Shown: positions 7,424 to 16,125, counted from the stretch's first letter. The stretch: DNA of 49,435 nucleotides from JAZKFT01 sp963845495 (GCA_963845495.1 CAWJTH010000070.1:1-49435), one strand, 5' to 3'. Numbers and translations: made by a program. Notes: a model not told the origin generated them from the letters alone.

Positions 7424-8035
7424 CTAAATCTTATTGGTCTCATTTTTATCATCGCCGCTGTACGGATTGTTTTCTTCGTCTTCATCACCAGCATCTTCGT
7501 CCGCATCGTCGTCCTCGCTGCCCGGCACATCCAAGTCGCGGCCGCTTACATCGTCTTTAAAACTTTTTTCTTCCAATGGGTCGCCTTCGTCATCGGTATC
7601 ATCCAAATCTTTGCCTTTCATATTCAAGTCGTCTTCATCGGAGGTTGAATATTCGGCGTCGGTCAATAATTTTTTTTCTTCATCCGTAACATCGCTGTCA
7701 TCTTCATGCACAGCATCGTCTTCGTCAATTTCTTCGTCTTCATCATGCGGTACTTCTTCGTCATCGTCATTATCTTCTGGAATTTCCGCATCATCTCCGG
7801 CAATAAGCTCATCGTCGTCATCACCCTGTGGTTCATTTAAATTATCTAAAATACCTACGCCCTCTTCGTCGTCGGATGACGGCGTTGTGTCGGCAAATTG
7901 GTGCAATTTGGGCGGATGAACATTTTCTTGCCCAGGAATATCTTTTACTTCAGGCATATCGATTGTTGTAATTTCAGGCTGCAATTTGGCTTCATCAGCT
8001 GGAGAATCCTTTAAATCTAAATCGGCTTGGTTCAT
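7424..8035 (-). CDS. Highly acidic Asp/Glu-rich protein of unknown function
   Basis: 203 aa from the ATG at 8035 (MNQADLDLKDS). The frame is open 15 codons further, but that stretch (MAAGTIFWHCYETII) does not resemble the acidic body and I exclude it. Nearly all of residues 55-203 is Asp/Glu, with long acidic runs and few hydrophobics, so it is probably disordered. The end, GRDLDVPGSEDDDADE followed by DEENNPYSGDD, resembles a tail I recognise from other Bacteroidota hypothetical proteins. No enzymatic motif. It could be a nucleic-acid mimic, chaperone-like or cation-binding protein, all guesses. It has its own terminator at 7375-7408. Confidence 0.75.
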   Translation of the reverse strand: MNQADLDLKDSPADEAKLQPEITTIDMPEVKDIPGQENVHPPKLHQFADTTPSSDDEEGVGILDNLNEPQGDDDDELIAGDDAEIPEDNDDDEEVPHDEDEEIDEDDAVHEDDSDVTDEEKKLLTDAEYSTSDEDDLNMKGKDLDDTDDEGDPLEEKSFKDDVSGRDLDVPGSEDDDADEDAGDEDEENNPYSGDDKNETNKI

Positions 8036-8083
8036 TATAATAGTTTCGTAACAATGCCAAAAGATTGTGCCAGCAGCCAATAG

Positions 8084-8183
8084 TTCCGAGTATAAAGTTC
8101 CGAGTGCTTGGTCATGTGTTGTTAGTTCATCTAAAATTAAAACTCGGCACTCTAAACTCTAAATTCTAAACTTTAAACTTTTC
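8084..8183. repeat. Heptad inverted repeat (TTCCGAG / ACTCNNN)
   Basis: The left arm has ttccgag at 8084-8090 and 8098-8104, 14 bases apart. The right arm is actcggc, actctaa, actctaa, attctaa, actttaa, acttttc (8142-8183), six units with period 7. AGTTCCGAG pairs with CTCGGCACT at 8 of 9 positions. It lies in a divergent gap, between the starts at 8035 and 8332. The rest of the 296-bp gap shows nothing recognisable. Confidence 0.75.
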
Positions 8184-8331
8184 TTCCTATATTTGCAAAT
8201 CTTATCATTATTGATGCGCATCTTTTTTTGCATTCCGTCTTTTAAAATGACGCACAAATAAGTAAGGCAGGTAAAGTATCATTCTCATTTTTTGATAGCC
8301 TTACCATATTTTTTTACTTAAAATTTATATT

Positions 8332-9651
8332 TTGAATTTCGACCAATTAAATTTGGTGGAGCCTATTTTGTCGGCTTTACACCAAGAGGGCTATACAACG
8401 CCCACCCCAATCCAGCAACAGGCTATCCCTCAATTGCTACAACAAAAAGACCTGTTGGGCTGCGCCCAAACAGGCACTGGCAAAACGGCCGCTTTTGCTA
8501 TTCCTATCCTGCAATTGCTTTATAATCAACAACAAGCAAAAACAATTCAACCGGGCATTAAAGCACTGATTTTAACACCAACCCGTGAATTAGCCATCCA
8601 AATACAAGAAAGTTTTCAAGCTTATGGCCGCAATATCAACTTGCGTTCGTTGGTAATTTTTGGCGGTGTTTCACAACATAGCCAAGTGGAAACTTTACGC
8701 CGTGGTGTTGATATTTTAATTGCAACGCCGGGCCGTTTGCTCGATTTAATGAGCCAAGGTTTTGTTAGCCTTGCCAAATTACAAATATTTGTGTTGGATG
8801 AAGCTGACCGTATGCTTGACATGGGTTTTGTACACGACGTAAAACGTGTTATTACCAAGTTGCCAGCCAAACGCCAAACGTTGTTTTTCTCCGCAACAAT
8901 GCCTGCAGAAATACAAACGTTGGCCAACACTATTTTAAACAATCCGGTAAAAGTGGAAGTGGCCCCGGCTTCTTCAACTGCTGAAACCATCGATCAGAGC
9001 TTGTTTTATGTGGCTGCAAACGATAAACGTGCATTGTTGAAACATTTATTGGAAAACAAGGAAATTAAAACTGCCTTGGTTTTTGCCCGCACCAAACATG
9101 GCGCTGATAAAATTGTTAAAGATTTATTACAAGCAAATATTACAGCCGAAGCCATACACGGTAATAAATCACAAAATGCAAGGCAACGTGCATTGTCCAA
9201 TTTTAAAAATCAAAGCACCCGGGTGTTGGTAGCTACAGATATTGCAGCTCGTGGTATTGACATAGATGAATTGGCTTATGTAATCAATTACGAATTGCCG
9301 AATATTCCTGAAACTTATGTACACCGTATTGGCCGTACCGGCCGTGCTGGCGCAAGCGGAAGGGCTTTTTCTTTTTGTGATGCCGATGAACGTGCTTACT
9401 TGAAAGACATCGAAAAGTTGATCAACAAAAATATTCCTTTGGCTGATCATCCTTACCATGTTATACATACCGGCATAATAAAAGCACCGGTTTTGCAACA
9501 GCGCAACGGTAGTCGTCATCATTCTGGCAACTTTAATAAAGATGCCGTTGGTGGTCGTACTAACAGCAATAACAATAATTGGAGAGGTAAACCTTCGTCT
9601 AACCAACGCGACAACCAACCGCGTGGCGAAAGAAACTGGAATAGGCAATAA
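8332..9651 (+). CDS. DEAD-box ATP-dependent RNA helicase, RhlE-like
   Basis: 439 aa. All helicase motifs are present: Q-motif GYTTPTPIQ (20-28), Walker A AQTGTGKTA (45-53, K51), PTRELA (83-88), TPGRL, DEAD (156-159), SAT (187-189), and in the second RecA domain VLVATDIAARGID and HRIGRTGRAG. The last 45 residues are N/R/G/Q-rich, an RNA-binding tail common in RhlE homologs. The start is a TTG: no in-frame ATG precedes Asn-2, and the resulting N-terminus (MNFDQLNLVEPILSAL) aligns with the usual RhlE start. Expected role: rRNA/ribosome maturation and RNA turnover, including cold growth. It ends two bases before a TTGGAAT/ATTCCAA hairpin. Confidence 0.95.
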   Translation: MNFDQLNLVEPILSALHQEGYTTPTPIQQQAIPQLLQQKDLLGCAQTGTGKTAAFAIPILQLLYNQQQAKTIQPGIKALILTPTRELAIQIQESFQAYGRNINLRSLVIFGGVSQHSQVETLRRGVDILIATPGRLLDLMSQGFVSLAKLQIFVLDEADRMLDMGFVHDVKRVITKLPAKRQTLFFSATMPAEIQTLANTILNNPVKVEVAPASSTAETIDQSLFYVAANDKRALLKHLLENKEIKTALVFARTKHGADKIVKDLLQANITAEAIHGNKSQNARQRALSNFKNQSTRVLVATDIAARGIDIDELAYVINYELPNIPETYVHRIGRTGRAGASGRAFSFCDADERAYLKDIEKLINKNIPLADHPYHVIHTGIIKAPVLQQRNGSRHHSGNFNKDAVGGRTNSNNNNWRGKPSSNQRDNQPRGERNWNRQ

Positions 9652-9652
9652 A

Positions 9653-9734
9653 AAAATTCCAACAATAAAATTCCAAATTCCAACAATATGATGTCGCTAA
9701 AACGGCTCATTACGTTGGAATTTGGAATTTTTTT
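9653..9734. repeat. Heptad inverted repeat (ATTCCAA / TTGGAAT)
   Basis: Bases 9667-9684 pair perfectly with 9714-9731 (18 bp, 29-nt loop). The left side contains attccaa heptads, the right side ttggaat twice followed by a T-run. It is located at a convergent gene junction and could double as the helicase terminator. Confidence 0.8.
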
Positions 9735-9804
9735 GTTATATTCCTAAAAACCGCATGCATTGATTCTGGAAAATAAAACAAAATAAATCACGTTGTACAA
9801 ATAC

Positions 9805-9834
9805 AAAAAGAGTCAGAAAATCTGACTCTTTTTT
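9805..9834. terminator. Bidirectional intrinsic terminator
   Basis: A 13-bp perfect stem (9805-9817 with 9821-9833), core GAGTCAGA/TCTGACTC, has a 3-nt loop with A- and T-runs at the two ends. It serves the minus-strand gene ending at 9872 and may back up the helicase. Confidence 0.9.
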
Positions 9835-9837
9835 CAA

Positions 9838-9865
9838 AGCTCATAGCTAATAGTTCAATGCTAAC
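9838..9865. repeat. Single-arm AGCT-type heptad run
   Basis: agctcat, agctaat, agttcaa, tgctaac: four period-7 units close to the stop codon of the minus-strand gene at 9872. The AGCT word is also used throughout the permease array. I see no second arm. Confidence 0.5.
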
Positions 9866-9871
9866 ATCTTG

Positions 9872-10570
9872 TTACTCAGCCTTATACAATTTAGCATCAA
9901 TATCGGTATTTGCTTTAATACTGGAAAATGTAATGTTACCGAATTGCTGTGACAAGCTAAACGGCATTTTTACACCCTGTACATCTTTATAATCACCAAA
10001 ATCAACAGAAATATCCATTTTTTGTCCCATCATTTCTTGTGGCTGCTTAATCCTCGACAATAGATATGTGGTTTTGTCAACATAAAAACTGGTGGTATTT
10101 TTTGTCACACTATCGGTTGTTTTTAAAACAAAACATTTAATGCCTGCAACATCTTCATCGCCGGCCAGTGTAAATGTTGCTCCGTGCGATTGATAATAAT
10201 TCAATGGCCCGATAACATCAAGGTTGCTTTGCCCCCCTTTTACCTGATCGCCAGACATAGCTTCTGCTTTTTGTTGACCCATAAAAGGCATAAAAGCATA
10301 ACCCGCCGTATCAGTTACAAAAGAAAAGCCGTTCATCCCCATCATCGAAATATCTTGACGGAATAATTTGCCCTGTACTTTGGTAACGGTAACATTTACA
10401 GTGTTCCCTTGCACGCTTACACTGCCTTCCATCACCACATTTTTAATTTTGTCGATATTGTCCTTTCCACCGATGGCTGTAACATACTTAGCCACTATTT
10501 CATCGGCCGTTTGTGCTTTCGCTATTACAAAACTGAACATCAAAGCCGCTCCTACCAATACTTTTTTCAT
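9872..10570 (-). CDS. Secreted LolA-like (outer-membrane lipoprotein-sorting fold) protein
   Basis: 232 aa with a clear signal peptide (MKKVLVGAALMFSFVIAKAQ, cleavage after about residue 20). The mature part begins TADEIVAKYVTAIGGKDNIDKIKNVVMEG, a signature of Bacteroidota proteins annotated as lipoprotein-sorting-like, and continues as beta strands consistent with the LolA/LppX half-barrel. Such proteins bind hydrophobic ligands in the periplasm, but a true LolA transport role is not shown. It has its own terminator and no operon partners. Confidence 0.75.
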   Translation of the reverse strand: MKKVLVGAALMFSFVIAKAQTADEIVAKYVTAIGGKDNIDKIKNVVMEGSVSVQGNTVNVTVTKVQGKLFRQDISMMGMNGFSFVTDTAGYAFMPFMGQQKAEAMSGDQVKGGQSNLDVIGPLNYYQSHGATFTLAGDEDVAGIKCFVLKTTDSVTKNTTSFYVDKTTYLLSRIKQPQEMMGQKMDISVDFGDYKDVQGVKMPFSLSQQFGNITFSSIKANTDIDAKLYKAE

Positions 10571-10726
10571 TTGTTTACTTGTTTATTGAAGGTAAAAATA
10601 GTAATTGAAATTGAACCTAGTACTGGTTTTTTGCATTGTTCCATTATCTTAACACCGTTTTTTTAAACTTTTTAAATAGAACAGCGTAATTGATTTATAT
10701 TTTTATTTTCAATCTGTTTTATAAAT

Positions 10727-11761
10727 ATGCCGTTAAAAGTATTTGGCAAAAAGCCATCTGGTAATCGTTTAAAAAGAATTATGGCTTCGCCAAATTATAA
10801 AGATGGCGCTTTTCAGAATCTAGAACATACGGAAGTTATGCGCCAAGGCGCCTCTTTTTGGGGCATAACAAAAGAAATGATAAACCGGCCCAAAACTATT
10901 ACTCCTTCTAAACCAATGCCGTCGGTTAAAACCAATTTAAGAGATTTAACTGATGAAACACCGACGGTTGTATGGTTTGGCCACTCTTCGTATTTTATCA
11001 AATCAAAAGGATTTACAATTTTGGTTGATCCTGTTTTTAGTGGGAATGCTTCGCCAGTTTCTTTTTTTGGCAAGGCTTTTAAAGGTGCAGATGTTTATAA
11101 TGTGGAAGATTTTCCAGCAATTGACATTTTGTTGATTACGCACGACCATTACGACCATTTAGATTACAAAACAGTTACCAAATTGATTCCCAAAACAAAG
11201 AAAGTGGTGACTTCGTTAGGAGTTGGCGAGCATTTGGAATATTGGGGATTTAATCCTGCAATAATTACGGAACTGGATTGGTGGGAAAGCACGACTATCA
11301 CCACAGAAATTAATTTAACTGCAACACCGGCCAGGCATTTTTCTGGCCGCGGTATAAAACGTGCAACTTCATTATGGAGTTCGTTTGTATTGAATTTGAA
11401 TGGGTATTGTTTGTTTTTGGGCGGCGATTCTGGCTATGGAACGCATTTTAAAACCATTGGTGAAAAGTTTGGCCCGTTTGATTTGGCCATCCTTGAAAAT
11501 GGACAATATGGCCATAATTGGCCAAACATCCATACCATGCCGGAAGAAACGGTTTTGGCTGCGCAAGATTTAAAAGCCAGCATTGTTTTGCCTGTGCATT
11601 GGGGCAAATTTGTATTGTCAATCCACCCTTGGAACGAGCCGATTAAAAGGTTTGTTACGGCTGCAAACAAAGCCCAGCTTGCATTTGTGGCGCCTCAAAT
11701 TGGCGAACCATATAAAATCGGCGAAAAAGTGATTTCGGAAAATTGGTGGGAATTTGAATGA
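10727..11761 (+). CDS. MBL-fold metallo-hydrolase, NAPE-PLD/UlaG-like
   Basis: 344 aa metallo-beta-lactamase-fold hydrolase. The metal motif HxHxDH is HDHYDH at 139-144; other ligand blocks are TVVWFGHSSYFIK, LVDPVFSG, ATPARHFSGRG, FLGGDSGYGTHF and LPVHWGKFVLS. The pattern WFGHSS...DPVFS...ARHFSGRG is that of the NAPE-PLD-like branch (Beta-lactamase_2). There is no signal peptide, so it is cytoplasmic. The substrate is unknown; phospholipid-derived phosphodiesters are possible by homology only. It converges with the AraC gene across a GAGT/AACT heptad element. Confidence 0.85.
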   Translation: MPLKVFGKKPSGNRLKRIMASPNYKDGAFQNLEHTEVMRQGASFWGITKEMINRPKTITPSKPMPSVKTNLRDLTDETPTVVWFGHSSYFIKSKGFTILVDPVFSGNASPVSFFGKAFKGADVYNVEDFPAIDILLITHDHYDHLDYKTVTKLIPKTKKVVTSLGVGEHLEYWGFNPAIITELDWWESTTITTEINLTATPARHFSGRGIKRATSLWSSFVLNLNGYCLFLGGDSGYGTHFKTIGEKFGPFDLAILENGQYGHNWPNIHTMPEETVLAAQDLKASIVLPVHWGKFVLSIHPWNEPIKRFVTAANKAQLAFVAPQIGEPYKIGEKVISENWWEFE

Positions 11762-11770
11762 AGTTATTGG

Positions 11771-11930
11771 TTCCGAGTTAAGAGTTCCGAGCGTAGCACA
11801 AAATTCTTACTTGAATTACTTTAATTGCTTATTTAAATAATTTAGTAACCCTCAATTGGAAACCCTCAACTCGGAACTCATAACTTATAACTTATAACTT
11901 ATAACTCATAACTTATAACTCATAACTTTT
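11771..11930. repeat. Heptad inverted repeat (GAGTTNN / AACTNNN)
   Basis: Left arm: ttccgag followed by gagttaa, gagttcc, gagcgta (11775-11795). Right arm: nine uninterrupted period-7 units from 11868 to 11930 (aactcgg, aactcat, aacttat x3, aactcat, aacttat, aactcat, aactttt), ending on the base before the AraC stop codon. It fills a convergent gap. Confidence 0.9.
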
Positions 11931-12839
11931 CTAGTCTTTCTTCACCGAACGATATTTATTGGGCGACATGCCGATCACCTTTCTGAACCTTCGCGAAAAA
12001 TAATAAGGGTCATCAAAACCAAGCGTGTAAGCTACGCTTTTAATGGATTGATCAGAAAAATCGAGATGCTGACAAGCCTTCTGCATTTTCATTTGGATGA
12101 AATAATCGATAGGCGCATAACCCGTTTTTTGTTTGAATAAATTGGAAAAACGAGAGGTGGAATAATTATTCACCTTGCTCAATTCGTCTAGTGAAATATT
12201 GCCGTCAATGTTCTTTTTCATGTAAGCGATGGCACTTTCCACACAGTCTATTTTATCGCTGGGAATATCGACGGTGTGCTTTGAATTGTAAATAAAAAGC
12301 GTTAGAAAATGCGACAAACACATGTTAGCGAAAATGAGATTATCGGTGCTATAACCGTTTTGCAGGGTTTTATAAATTTTAGAGAACAATGCAAAAACCT
12401 CGCTATTGTTGCGGATGCTCATCGGTTTTATATGTTCTTTCACCACATTCATTTCATTGAAGAAAGTTAACATATCGCCGCCAAAATGCACCCAATAAAT
12501 AGACCACGGATGTTTTTCGTCGCTGCCATACGCATGCTCTTCGTTTTTAGGCAACATAAAAAATTCGTTGGTGTTTACTTGATATTGTTTATCGCCTATT
12601 TTGTACCAACCGCAACCATCTACACAATAAAATAAGAAATTTTCTGGCAATCCTTTTTTGCGGTACGTATAATGCCCAACAGCTTTTGGGTAATAACCAA
12701 GGCTGCAGATATATAATTGTTTCAACCACGGGTTATTTAAAATCCTAGATTTTAATATCGGTTTTGGGATTTCTATGCGCTGACGACCAAGCCCGTGCCA
12801 AACGTTTTTATGAGAACCACCACTTTTATTTATTTCCAT
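11931..12839 (-). CDS. AraC family transcriptional regulator with cupin sensor
   Basis: 302 aa. The N-terminal part (about 50-130) is an AraC-type cupin: YCVDGCGWYKIGDKQYQVNTNEFFMLPKNEEHAYG, followed by YWVHFGG. The C-terminal 100 residues hold the two helix-turn-helix motifs: ISLDELSKVNNYSTSRFSNLFKQKTGYAPIDYF and KSVAYTLGFDDPYYFSRRFRKVIGMSPNKYR. Such regulators usually sense sugars or other small carbon compounds. No target operon is adjacent on its strand. The 210-bp region upstream shows nothing definite. Confidence 0.92.
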   Translation of the reverse strand: MEINKSGGSHKNVWHGLGRQRIEIPKPILKSRILNNPWLKQLYICSLGYYPKAVGHYTYRKKGLPENFLFYCVDGCGWYKIGDKQYQVNTNEFFMLPKNEEHAYGSDEKHPWSIYWVHFGGDMLTFFNEMNVVKEHIKPMSIRNNSEVFALFSKIYKTLQNGYSTDNLIFANMCLSHFLTLFIYNSKHTVDIPSDKIDCVESAIAYMKKNIDGNISLDELSKVNNYSTSRFSNLFKQKTGYAPIDYFIQMKMQKACQHLDFSDQSIKSVAYTLGFDDPYYFSRRFRKVIGMSPNKYRSVKKD

Positions 12840-13049
12840 ATTGCTAGCAAAAGGATTCGCAATCTACATGGTTTTTTGTTGCAGGCAAAAAGTAAAGGCT
12901 TTTTTAAGGGGGAATTATAACTGTTAAGTATTTTTTAAAGAAAATTAGTGTGTTGTGTTGTTCTCTATTTTTTATCCTTAAATGATTGTTTTTGTTTTTT
13001 AGCTTCCTACTTTCTTATTCCTTATTTCACATTTTTTATTTTTCATAAT

Positions 13050-14249
13050 TTACCAACTGCCACCATACGCTCCCATGTATTCATACCCTGCTCCTATTTT
13101 CCCATTTTTTATAATAGTTGCCCTGTCAATTATTCCGCTGCCATCTTTTAGCAAATCATCCAAAATATATTTAATCAATTGCTCGCCAAAGTAGCGGCTG
13201 GCATCGCGACTCAATTCGTTGGGCAAATTTCCAACAGCCATTACATCAATGCTGTTAGGCAAATAAGGTTCCGTTTTTTTAAAATTATTTTTATCAACGC
13301 CGTAAATTGGGTTTTCGATCGTTTGGTCGCCAAGATTTATTGGGATGGAGCCTTGCGCATCATCGGTAATATCAGCAATTGTTTTAATACGGAAGGCACT
13401 ATCAACATCCGTTTTTTCGAATAACCGGGGAATTGTTTCATCCCAATAAACACCATTCATCAACACATCGGTACAATGCGTGTAAGGCAAAAAACGACTT
13501 CGGTATTCTTGCGGATTGGTATGAAAATGTTCACGTTTATAAGTTTTTAGTTCTTTGTGGGTGTATAAATCCGCCCCTTTCAATTGCACATAAACGGGAT
13601 ACGAAAAATTGCGTTCCAAATACTCGTCGGGTTCCACTTCGTGTACGCCCATTAAGTTCATTACCTCCAGCACACCGTGCGCAACCCGCCCACTGCCGGT
13701 AATGGCAATTTTTATGTTCGGCAATTTCAGCCCAAAATAAGTATTGATAAGCGCTTTATAATCTTTTACTTTATATACACGTCCCAATCGATACGATCCT
13801 GTTCTTTCGCCATAGGCCATCATACCGTTGTGCGCACCCACAATACCTGCAAAAAAACCGAAACCAATAATGCGTTGGCCATCATCGTGCTCAAGGCATT
13901 CGTAATCAATTAATGTACAACCCTTGCGCAGCAATGCTTTGAACATATTTTGATTATGCTGTTGTAGCTTTTTGGTATGGCTAAAAAACAAATAAGTTTT
14001 ATTGGGGATCAACATATCAATCGGCACTTCTTTAATGCCCATTAAAATATCGCAGTTCGATATATCATCCACCACTTCAACCCCGGCCCGTTTATATTCA
14101 CCGTTTGTATAACAACGTAAATCGCAGTTTTGCACTTGTATTTTTAACGATGGAAAATGCGATTGCAACCAACGGCATTGCGCTGGCGTAAGCGCAACGC
14201 GGTTGTCGGCGGGAATTTTTCCTTCTTTTATCAGGCCGATTGTCTTCAT
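13050..14249 (-). CDS. NAD(P)-dependent oxidoreductase, alanine/saccharopine dehydrogenase-like
   Basis: 399 aa. The N-terminus IGLIKEGKIPADNRVALTPAQC is the AlaDH/PNT N-terminal signature, followed by CDILMGIKEVP, YLFFSHTKKLQQHN and LIDYECLEHDDGQRIIGFG. A Rossmann motif, ITGSGRVAHGVLEVM, lies near residues 183-197. The combination is closest to the saccharopine dehydrogenase (NAD+, L-lysine-forming) branch, which catalyses the reversible joining of lysine and 2-oxoglutarate. Whether this protein does that or another amino-acid reaction is not decidable here. Monocistronic. Confidence 0.8.
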   Translation of the reverse strand: MKTIGLIKEGKIPADNRVALTPAQCRWLQSHFPSLKIQVQNCDLRCYTNGEYKRAGVEVVDDISNCDILMGIKEVPIDMLIPNKTYLFFSHTKKLQQHNQNMFKALLRKGCTLIDYECLEHDDGQRIIGFGFFAGIVGAHNGMMAYGERTGSYRLGRVYKVKDYKALINTYFGLKLPNIKIAITGSGRVAHGVLEVMNLMGVHEVEPDEYLERNFSYPVYVQLKGADLYTHKELKTYKREHFHTNPQEYRSRFLPYTHCTDVLMNGVYWDETIPRLFEKTDVDSAFRIKTIADITDDAQGSIPINLGDQTIENPIYGVDKNNFKKTEPYLPNSIDVMAVGNLPNELSRDASRYFGEQLIKYILDDLLKDGSGIIDRATIIKNGKIGAGYEYMGAYGGSW

Positions 14250-14269
14250 GTACGCACAAATCTAATCAT

Positions 14270-14393
14270 TCATAGTTTGGTTATTGGGTAAATAAGTAAT
14301 TGGGTAATTATAATACAAAACGTATGGCGTTGCCTTAACCAAAAGGAATCACCATTTACCCAATTACTTATTTACCTATTTACCGAATTACTG
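14270..14393. repeat. Octad inverted repeat (GTAANNNN / TTACNNNN)
   Basis: The same design as the heptad elements but with period 8: the left arm is built of units such as ggtaaata, agtaattg, ggtaatta, the right arm of ttac spaced every eight bases. 14287-14307 pairs perfectly with 14356-14376 (21 bp, 48-nt loop). The right arm runs into the stop codon of the DUF5995 gene (14388-14390). Confidence 0.88.
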
Positions 14394-15137
14394 TTTTATC
14401 AACGAAATCACATTTCTAATATCCTTATCTTCAAACAAGCGGATGAATTTTACCAACAAATTTGTAAAAAAACCGGGGTTGATAATGCGGTTGGCGATGA
14501 TTACCACTGCATTATCCATAGTGTTAAAATAACCATCCCTTACTTCGCCTTGCAAATTGGCCAATGCCACGCCGCTAATCCAAGCTGACCTGCGGGCTTC
14601 AACAATACTAAAATCAATCACCGCATCTTGCTCACTATTTACAATATTTTTAAGCAATTTAAGCGGCCACCATATTTTGCTCAGCTTAAACTGCACTTCG
14701 TCGGTTAACGCAGCAATAATGTCGTTTATTTTATTGTAATCGGCCAGCATCGGTAAAATAGTTTCACCCGGACAAGTATCGGCCGCGGCCATGGCTAAAT
14801 CTAGATTAATATGTGTGTTTACACCCAAAATGAGATGCTGGATAACAGTAAGGCTGTTCAATTTACAGGCGTCAAAAGCTGTTGCCCAAGCTTTGGTAAG
14901 CGGCAAATTGTTTTTATAAGCATGATATGCATCAATATAACGTGAGGCAAAAGTTACATCCAAACGTTCCATTCTAGCACCGTCTTTAAATACATTTTGC
15001 TGAATACCTTGCTGCACGGCCAACGTCATGCGGCGGTACAACACCGCAAAATAACCTTGCCTCGAACCAAGGTTTTCCGCTTCGTTAATAATGTCATCCA
15101 ATTGATCCAACACTTGGGCGATGGTGTTAATGGGCAT
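14388..15137 (-). CDS. DUF5995 family protein
   Basis: 249 aa, mostly alpha-helical. The signature blocks FAVLYRRMTLAVQQGI, MERLDVTFASRYIDAYHAY, HLILGVNTHINLDLAMAA and EARRSAWISGVALANLQG fit DUF5995. The HINLDLA block with nearby acidic and histidine residues could form a metal or active site, as in helical-bundle hydrolases, but no function is established. No signal peptide. It stands alone, with a long octad hairpin overlapping its stop codon. Confidence 0.8.
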   Translation of the reverse strand: MPINTIAQVLDQLDDIINEAENLGSRQGYFAVLYRRMTLAVQQGIQQNVFKDGARMERLDVTFASRYIDAYHAYKNNLPLTKAWATAFDACKLNSLTVIQHLILGVNTHINLDLAMAAADTCPGETILPMLADYNKINDIIAALTDEVQFKLSKIWWPLKLLKNIVNSEQDAVIDFSIVEARRSAWISGVALANLQGEVRDGYFNTMDNAVVIIANRIINPGFFTNLLVKFIRLFEDKDIRNVISLIKQ

Positions 15138-15221
15138 TAGTTGTATTGTTGTGGTTTTAAAAAAATGGGTGCATTAAAAATAGGTAGATTTCAAGCATTT
15201 TGGAAAAGCATTTTTAGCGCA

Positions 15222-15255
15222 TTTGTTTTATGGACGATAACATCATATACTTTTG
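15222..15255 (+). promoter_or_regulatory. Candidate Bacteroidota promoter of the AraC-like gene at 15307
   Basis: TACTTTTG at 15248-15255 fits the TAnnTTTG -7 box. A TTTG at 15222-15225 lies upstream, but 22 bases away rather than 19-20, so the match is partial. Confidence 0.4.
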
Positions 15256-15306
15256 AGCTATAAAAAATTGCCATTTAATATCCGATAAAAGCAAGATATT
15301 TATGTT

Positions 15307-16125
15307 ATGATCTTGCAACTGCACCAGCCCGGTTTTCCACTTAATAAATATGTGGAATTGTTTACGTATTATGAAGCACGCAGCGAACAACATTCCATTG
15401 AACGGCTGGTGCCAGATGGTTCCGTCAACCTCATCATCGACCTAACCGAAATACCCAAATATATATTTAACAACACCACTTTTCAGCAGCAACAAAAATG
15501 CGAGAAAGCGTGGGTTTCGGGCATGCACGCCCGTTTTATTTCTATTAGTGCCGCAAAGGAATCGTGCATGTTCGTGGTCCGTTTTAAGCCCGGCGGCAGT
15601 TATCCATTTTTTAAAATCCCTTTGAGTGAAATAAACGACACCGTAATTGATGCACAATGGTTGTTTGGCAACAACATCCATTTGTTGAGGGAACAATTGG
15701 GAAATGCCATGTCCATATCCGATAAATTTAAAGCCGCCGAAAATTGGTTAACCAGTATTGCCAACTACAATCATTCAGGCGAAGCCATCGTATCCTTTGC
15801 CGTTTCGGCAATAACGCATTCGCCCACGCTACCATCGTTAAGCGATATCGCCATAAAATCTGGTTATTCGCAAAAACATTTCATCCATATTTTTAAAACG
15901 CATTTAGGACTTACCCCTAAAACGTACCAACGTATTGTTCGTTTTAATAAAGTGCTCGAAGAAATACAGAAAACAAATGCTATCCATTGGACAAAGCTTT
16001 GTTTAGATTTGGGTTATTACGACCAAGCCCATTTCATTAAAGAATTTCAACAATTTTCCGGTTTTAATCCCAACGACTTTTTAAAAGAACGCGGCGAATA
16101 TATCCACTATGTGCCTGTTGCATGA
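15307..16125 (+). CDS. AraC family regulator with DUF6597-type N-terminal domain
   Basis: 272 aa. The N-terminal 150 residues (LQLHQPGFPLNKYVELFTYYEA..., LVPDGSVNLIIDL, VSGMHARFISISA, FVVRFKPGGSYPFFKIPLSEI) match the DUF6597 sensor found in many Bacteroidota AraC regulators. The C-terminal third has an AraC HTH pair, PSLSDIAIKSGYSQKHFIHIFKTHLGLTPKTYQR and WTKLCLDLGYYDQAHFIKEFQQFSGFNPNDF. Its ligand is unknown. The secreted protein at 16196 follows on the same strand after 70 bp and may be a target or co-transcribed. Confidence 0.9.
   Translation: MILQLHQPGFPLNKYVELFTYYEARSEQHSIERLVPDGSVNLIIDLTEIPKYIFNNTTFQQQQKCEKAWVSGMHARFISISAAKESCMFVVRFKPGGSYPFFKIPLSEINDTVIDAQWLFGNNIHLLREQLGNAMSISDKFKAAENWLTSIANYNHSGEAIVSFAVSAITHSPTLPSLSDIAIKSGYSQKHFIHIFKTHLGLTPKTYQRIVRFNKVLEEIQKTNAIHWTKLCLDLGYYDQAHFIKEFQQFSGFNPNDFLKERGEYIHYVPVA

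Noticed and set aside
7434..7919. Serine-rich plus-strand open frame of 161 codons
   Set aside because: It is the antisense shadow of the Asp/Glu-rich gene: GAT/GAA codons read backwards as serine codons. No start context or family resemblance.
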